From Psychroserpens sp. NJDZ02 (lineage in GTDB: Bacteria; Bacteroidota; Bacteroidia; Flavobacteriales; Flavobacteriaceae), in contig NZ_CP039451.1 of the NCBI RefSeq assembly GCF_004843725.1, positions 1,052,501 through 1,116,500 on the forward strand: a DNA stretch of 64,000 bases, given 5' to 3'. The notes beneath the pieces were generated by a model. It worked only from the letters and a program-made list of their open reading frames with translations, was not told the origin of the DNA and made no database searches. Both the position numbers and the translations under genes were made by a program. Shown here piece after piece: positions 60,615 through 64,000 of this stretch. How positions within the stretch are numbered: the stretch's first letter is position 1; each line of letters begins with the position of its first letter.

Positions 60615-60636
60615 TTAAACGACAAACAACAATCTA

Positions 60637-61086
60637 TTAATTTAAGTTTCTTTTTTCGATAAAAAAACGTTTTAATAATGCTGATGCCTCTTCAGCCAGC
60701 ACACCACCTTCCATTTTAGTTTTTGGATGTAGTTTAGTATTTAACGCAATACAACCACGATCGTCATCTCTTGCTCCATATACAATTTTAGAAATCTGAC
60801 TCCAATACAAAGCACCAGCACACATTTGGCAAGGCTCTAAAGTCACATATAAGGTACAATCTTTTAAATATTTACCACCTAAAAAATTAGCAGCAGCAGT
60901 AATCGCTTGCATTTCGGCATGTGCAGTCACATCATTTAATAGCTCTGTTAAATTATGTGCTCTAGCAATAATGCGGTTTTTAATAACAATTACAGCACCT
61001 ACTGGAACTTCGCCTTTATCAAAAGCTTCTTCAGCTTCCTGAAGCGCTTTTTTCATAAAATAAGTATCGTCAAATGGTTTTATCAT
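60637..61086 (-). CDS. tadA: tRNA-specific adenosine deaminase
   Basis: A 149-aa zinc deaminase that makes inosine-34 in tRNA-Arg. The catalytic HAEMQAI gives His and Glu, and [11 protein letters not shown] gives the Cys pair that binds zinc. The length is normal. Its 5' part and upstream region are copied in the decayed tandem duplication at 61818-62206. Confidence 0.95.
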   Translation of the reverse strand: MIKPFDDTYFMKKALQEAEEAFDKGEVPVGAVIVIKNRIIARAHNLTELLNDVTAHAEMQAITAAANFLGGKYLKDCTLYVTLEPCQMCAGALYWSQISKIVYGARDDDRGCIALNTKLHPKTKMEGGVLAEEASALLKRFFIEKRNLN

Positions 61087-61118
61087 AATTTCAAACTTAC
61101 AACTAATAAAGAAAACTA

Positions 61119-61126
61119 TATATTTG
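61119..61126 (+). promoter_or_regulatory. -7 promoter box of lipoprotein paralog 1
   Basis: TATATTTG fits TAnnTTTG. It lies in the tadA-upstream spacer, so tadA (minus strand) and this gene are divergent. An identical box is present in the duplicated copy at 62239-62246. Confidence 0.55.
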
Positions 61127-61150
61127 ATTTCAACTTAAAAAACCGAACGA

Positions 61151-61480
61151 ATGAAAATCAAATTATTATTAGCAGGAATAGCAGTAACAGTTATGTCTTG
61201 TGCAGGAACAATAGAAGAAGAAACTGCAAAACGTCTTTGCAACTGCGCAACCAATATTGCCGAATTATCAAAAAAAATGGAAGAATCTTCTGCTTCTACC
61301 GATATCGATGCTTATACAAAAGCAATGGAAGGATTTGAGAAATGTGTGGACCCTGATGGAGAATTCACAAAAAAAGTAGAAGCAATGACTCCTGAAGAAA
61401 ACAAAGCATACGGAGATAAAATGAAAGCTTTAGTTACAGCGTCTTGTCCAAATGCGACAAAAGCTATGGGATTGTGGTAA
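61151..61480 (+). CDS. Small lipoprotein, paralog 1 of a duplicated pair
   Basis: A 109-aa lipoprotein with signal MKIKLLLAGIAVTVMSCAG (lipobox Cys at 17) and a helical, Glu/Lys-rich mature part with four more cysteines (CNC, CVDPDG, SCP). No known family comes to mind. The paralog at 62271 is about 72% identical by hand count, with a nearly identical signal region. It sits at the divergent tadA promoter and is followed by a decayed copy of the zinc-ribbon/TonB-like gene. Confidence 0.75.
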   Translation: MKIKLLLAGIAVTVMSCAGTIEEETAKRLCNCATNIAELSKKMEESSASTDIDAYTKAMEGFEKCVDPDGEFTKKVEAMTPEENKAYGDKMKALVTASCPNATKAMGLW

Positions 61481-61609
61481 TTTAAGACAACAAAATATCT
61501 TTAAAGGAAGTTGCTATTTTTTTTTATAAATAACTCTCTTCTTTTATCCTAAACTCTTGTTTACAAACAATTCGGCAAGACTTTTGATGCTGTAAATAAA
61601 ACCAACACT

Positions 61610-62206
<597 letters not shown>

Positions 62207-62238
62207 TAAATCAAACTTACAACTAATAAAGAAAACTA

Positions 62239-62246
62239 TATATTTG
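62239..62246 (+). promoter_or_regulatory. -7 promoter box of lipoprotein paralog 2
   Basis: TATATTTG in a region identical to that upstream of paralog 1, carried along by the duplication. Confidence 0.5.
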
Positions 62247-62270
62247 ATTTCAACTTAAAAAACCGAACGA

Positions 62271-62600
62271 ATGAAAATCAAATTATTATTAGCAGGAATA
62301 GCAGTAACAGTTCTGTCTTGTGCAGGAACGCCAGAAGAAGAAACTGCAAAACGTTTTTGCAACTGCTCAACTGATATTGCTGAATTAACAAAAAAAATGA
62401 AAGAAGATCCTGCTTCTATGGATATCGCTGCTTATACAAAAGCAATGGAAGAATTCCAAAAGTGTGTCGATCCAGATGGAGAAATGGAAAAGCAAGAAGG
62501 AGAAAAGACTCCTGAAGAACAAAAAGCATACAGAGAAAAAATGCAAGGATTAGTTAAAGCGTCTTGCCCAGAGGTGGCAAAAGCTATGGGAATGGAGTAA
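62271..62600 (+). CDS. Small lipoprotein, paralog 2 of a duplicated pair
   Basis: A 109-aa lipoprotein with signal MKIKLLLAGIAVTVLSCAG, 16 of the first 17 residues identical to paralog 1. The mature part has diverged (about 72% identity overall) but keeps the cysteines (CNCS, CVDPDG, SCP) and adds more charged residues. The gene is intact, unlike its flanking copies. It probably does the same kind of task, or has specialised. Confidence 0.75.
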   Translation: MKIKLLLAGIAVTVLSCAGTPEEETAKRFCNCSTDIAELTKKMKEDPASMDIAAYTKAMEEFQKCVDPDGEMEKQEGEKTPEEQKAYREKMQGLVKASCPEVAKAMGME

Positions 62601-62726
62601 ATTTCAGACTAAAAAATATCTTTAAAGGAAATTGTTTTTTATAAATAGTTTCCTTTTTTTTATCCTAAAACTCTTGTTTACAAATAATTCGGCAAGACTT
62701 TTGATGCTATACATAAAACCAACACT

Positions 62727-63725
62727 ATGCCTAACTACTATTCAATTAAAATACCAAAACCTTGTCATAAAGACTGGGATAGCATGTCCCCTAAAGATAA
62801 AGGACGTTTTTGTGGATCTTGTAACAAAACGGTTGTCGATTTTACTAAAATGGATTCCCATCAGATTCAAGAGTTCTTGCAAGAAAATAAAGAGCAACGC
62901 ATTTGCGGACATATTAATCAAACGCAACTAGACTCCATAAACCTTAGGGTTCCACTAAGTTTAATTCAACAAAACCATAATGTTTATAAAACCTTCTTTT
63001 TTGCTGTCCTAATAGTCATGGGCACGTCACTTTTTAGCTGCTCTTCCAAAAATGGAAAACCACAAAAAATTGATAGCGTCGAAGTTGTAGACACTTTAAG
63101 TAATAAAGTCATAGATGTATTAGGCAATCTTGCACCTCCTAAAAAAAGGGATAGTACTATTATTAAAAAGGAGATATTAAAACCGGTAAAAGTTAGACCA
63201 ACACCACACTCTCCAATTACTGGCGTTATGATTGCCAACACAACAACTACTGGAGAATTAGTTATGCATCCTGATCCTGTAAAAATAGACTCTCTAAAAA
63301 CAGATGACTCTTTTTTAGATATTGAAGGAGAAATATCAATTATAGATCACACCACTACTAAAGCCTACACTTTACACCATGTTGACCAATACCCTACATT
63401 CCAAGACACACTACATACACTATCAAAAGAAGATGGTAGAAAACGTTTTGAATCAGAATTAAATCAATTTGTAAAAACCAATTTTATCAAACCATCAAAG
63501 GCTGATCTTGAACTAAAAGGAAAGCAGCGTATTTATGTGAATTTTGAAATTCAAAAAAATGGAGGGATAAAAATAATTTCGATCAAATCTCCACATAAAT
63601 CTTTAGAATTAGAAGCAACGCGTGTAATACAAAAACTACCAAAACTTATCCCTGCTAAAAAAGATGGTGAAATCGTTGTTTCACGATATACTTTACCCAT
63701 ACTATTTAATACAGAAGAAGAATAA
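62727..63725 (+). CDS. CxxC-module membrane protein with TonB-like C-terminus
   Basis: A 332-aa protein. The N-terminal ~70 residues form a module with IPKPCHKDWDSMSPKDKGRFCGSCNKTVVDFT and RICGHI; its four Cys and His suggest a metal- or redox-binding fold. One TM follows (FFFAVLIVMGTSLFSC, ~88-104), then a Pro/Thr/Asp-rich periplasmic linker and a C-terminal domain (QRIYVNFEIQKNGGIKIISIKSPHKSLELEATRVIQKLP) that resembles TonB C-terminal domains. It may be a TonB-like energy transducer with a cytoplasmic sensor module. The start at 62727 is supported by the matching decayed copy. Confidence 0.7.
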   Translation: MPNYYSIKIPKPCHKDWDSMSPKDKGRFCGSCNKTVVDFTKMDSHQIQEFLQENKEQRICGHINQTQLDSINLRVPLSLIQQNHNVYKTFFFAVLIVMGTSLFSCSSKNGKPQKIDSVEVVDTLSNKVIDVLGNLAPPKKRDSTIIKKEILKPVKVRPTPHSPITGVMIANTTTTGELVMHPDPVKIDSLKTDDSFLDIEGEISIIDHTTTKAYTLHHVDQYPTFQDTLHTLSKEDGRKRFESELNQFVKTNFIKPSKADLELKGKQRIYVNFEIQKNGGIKIISIKSPHKSLELEATRVIQKLPKLIPAKKDGEIVVSRYTLPILFNTEEE

Positions 63726-63732
63726 AATCTTG

Positions 63733-63740
63733 TATTTTTG
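63733..63740 (+). promoter_or_regulatory. -7 promoter box of dxs
   Basis: TATTTTTG fits TAnnTTTG, 4 bases before the GTG start, so the transcript would be nearly leaderless. Confidence 0.5.
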
Positions 63741-63744
63741 CTAA

Positions 63745-64000
63745 GTGCAAAACAAACTCCTACATACCATTGATTCTCCAGAACAACTTCGCTTATTAAA
63801 ACAAGACGATTTACCTATTCTTGCTAAAGAGCTACGTGATTTTATAATTAATATCGTTGCCACTAAAGAAGGCCATTTAGGCGCTAGTCTCGGCGTAATC
63901 GAATTAACTATTGCTTTACATTATGTATTCAACACACCAAAAGACCAACTCGTTTGGGACGTTGGACATCAAGCCTATGGACACAAAATATTAACCGGTA
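63745..64000 (+). CDS. dxs: 1-deoxy-D-xylulose-5-phosphate synthase, N-terminal part (cut by window edge)
   Basis: From the GTG at 63745 the frame reads [18 protein letters not shown], then [20 protein letters not shown] and [15 protein letters not shown]. These are the thiamine-diphosphate-binding N-terminal motifs of DXS, the first enzyme of the MEP isoprenoid pathway. About 85 codons are visible before the window ends. The GTG start is chosen because it aligns the family N-terminus and no ATG lies near. Confidence 0.93.
   Translation, partial: MQNKLLHTIDSPEQLRLLKQDDLPILAKELRDFIINIVATKEGHLGASLGVIELTIALHYVFNTPKDQLVWDVGHQAYGHKILTG

Overview
The window reads as the chromosome of a marine-type Flavobacteriaceae member (phylum Bacteroidota). 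The evidence is low GC with A/T-rich spacers, promoters of the Bacteroidota type (TAnnTTTG at -7, sometimes TTG or TTTG 19 bp upstream), almost no Shine-Dalgarno sequences, many secreted lipoproteins and outer-membrane barrels, and TonB/ExbBD-type genes. I cannot name the genus.

Layout. 0-3.2 kb: end of a GT2 glycosyltransferase, a cellulose-synthase-like GT2 and a GT-C-type membrane glycosyltransferase. 3.4-7.9 kb: translation genes rplM-rpsI, rpsB, tsf, pyrH, frr. 7.9-16.2 kb: TlpA-like thioredoxin protein, outer-membrane barrel, RND/MMPL-type exporter, asnS, rpoN and a PAP2-like membrane protein. 16.2-21.6 kb (minus strand): barrel protein, two ExbD, a small membrane protein, ExbB/TolQ, tRNA-Ser(GGA), ansA, tatD. 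21.6-31.2 kb: an accessory-looking locus with an ECF sigma factor and a membrane TPR partner (minus strand), facing a lipoprotein, a PKD/barrel protein, a TPR-CHAT protease-like protein, a retropepsin-like protein and a NarL-type response regulator. These are followed by a six-copy tandem array of ~141-bp units and a 36-aa membrane peptide. 31.2-35.6 kb: sucA/sucB around a small secreted protein. 36.4-47 kb: a clade-II-type nitrous oxide reduction cluster (cytochrome c, fasciclin protein, nosZ, membrane protein, nosL, nosD, nosF, nosY) and a copper-acquisition unit with an OprC/NosA-like receptor. 47-48.7 kb: ric and an Rrf2 regulator, related to NO/Fe-S stress. 48.3-60.5 kb: polyprenyl synthase, TetR-TolC-MFP-RND efflux operon, aspS, ClC channel. 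60.6-63.7 kb: tadA and a decayed tandem duplication that produced two paralogous lipoprotein genes. The window ends inside dxs.

How the parts work together. The cytochrome, NosZ, NosL/D/F/Y and the copper unit form one anaerobic-respiration module. Two matching Crp/Fnr-like sites with identical geometry sit in front of its two transcription units. Ric and the Rrf2 regulator share an operator-like palindrome. The TetR efflux operon has a perfect 11-bp inverted repeat over its -33 element.

The most unusual object is the array at 30.2-31.06 kb. Each unit holds a perfect 10-bp inverted repeat, a promoter-like box at an invariant distance from it, and a ~70-nt segment ending in an intrinsic terminator. 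I read it as six tandem regulated small-RNA genes next to an orphan response regulator and a CHAT/retropepsin locus. This reading is inference from sequence geometry, and no function has been shown. All residue positions and identity figures are hand counts.
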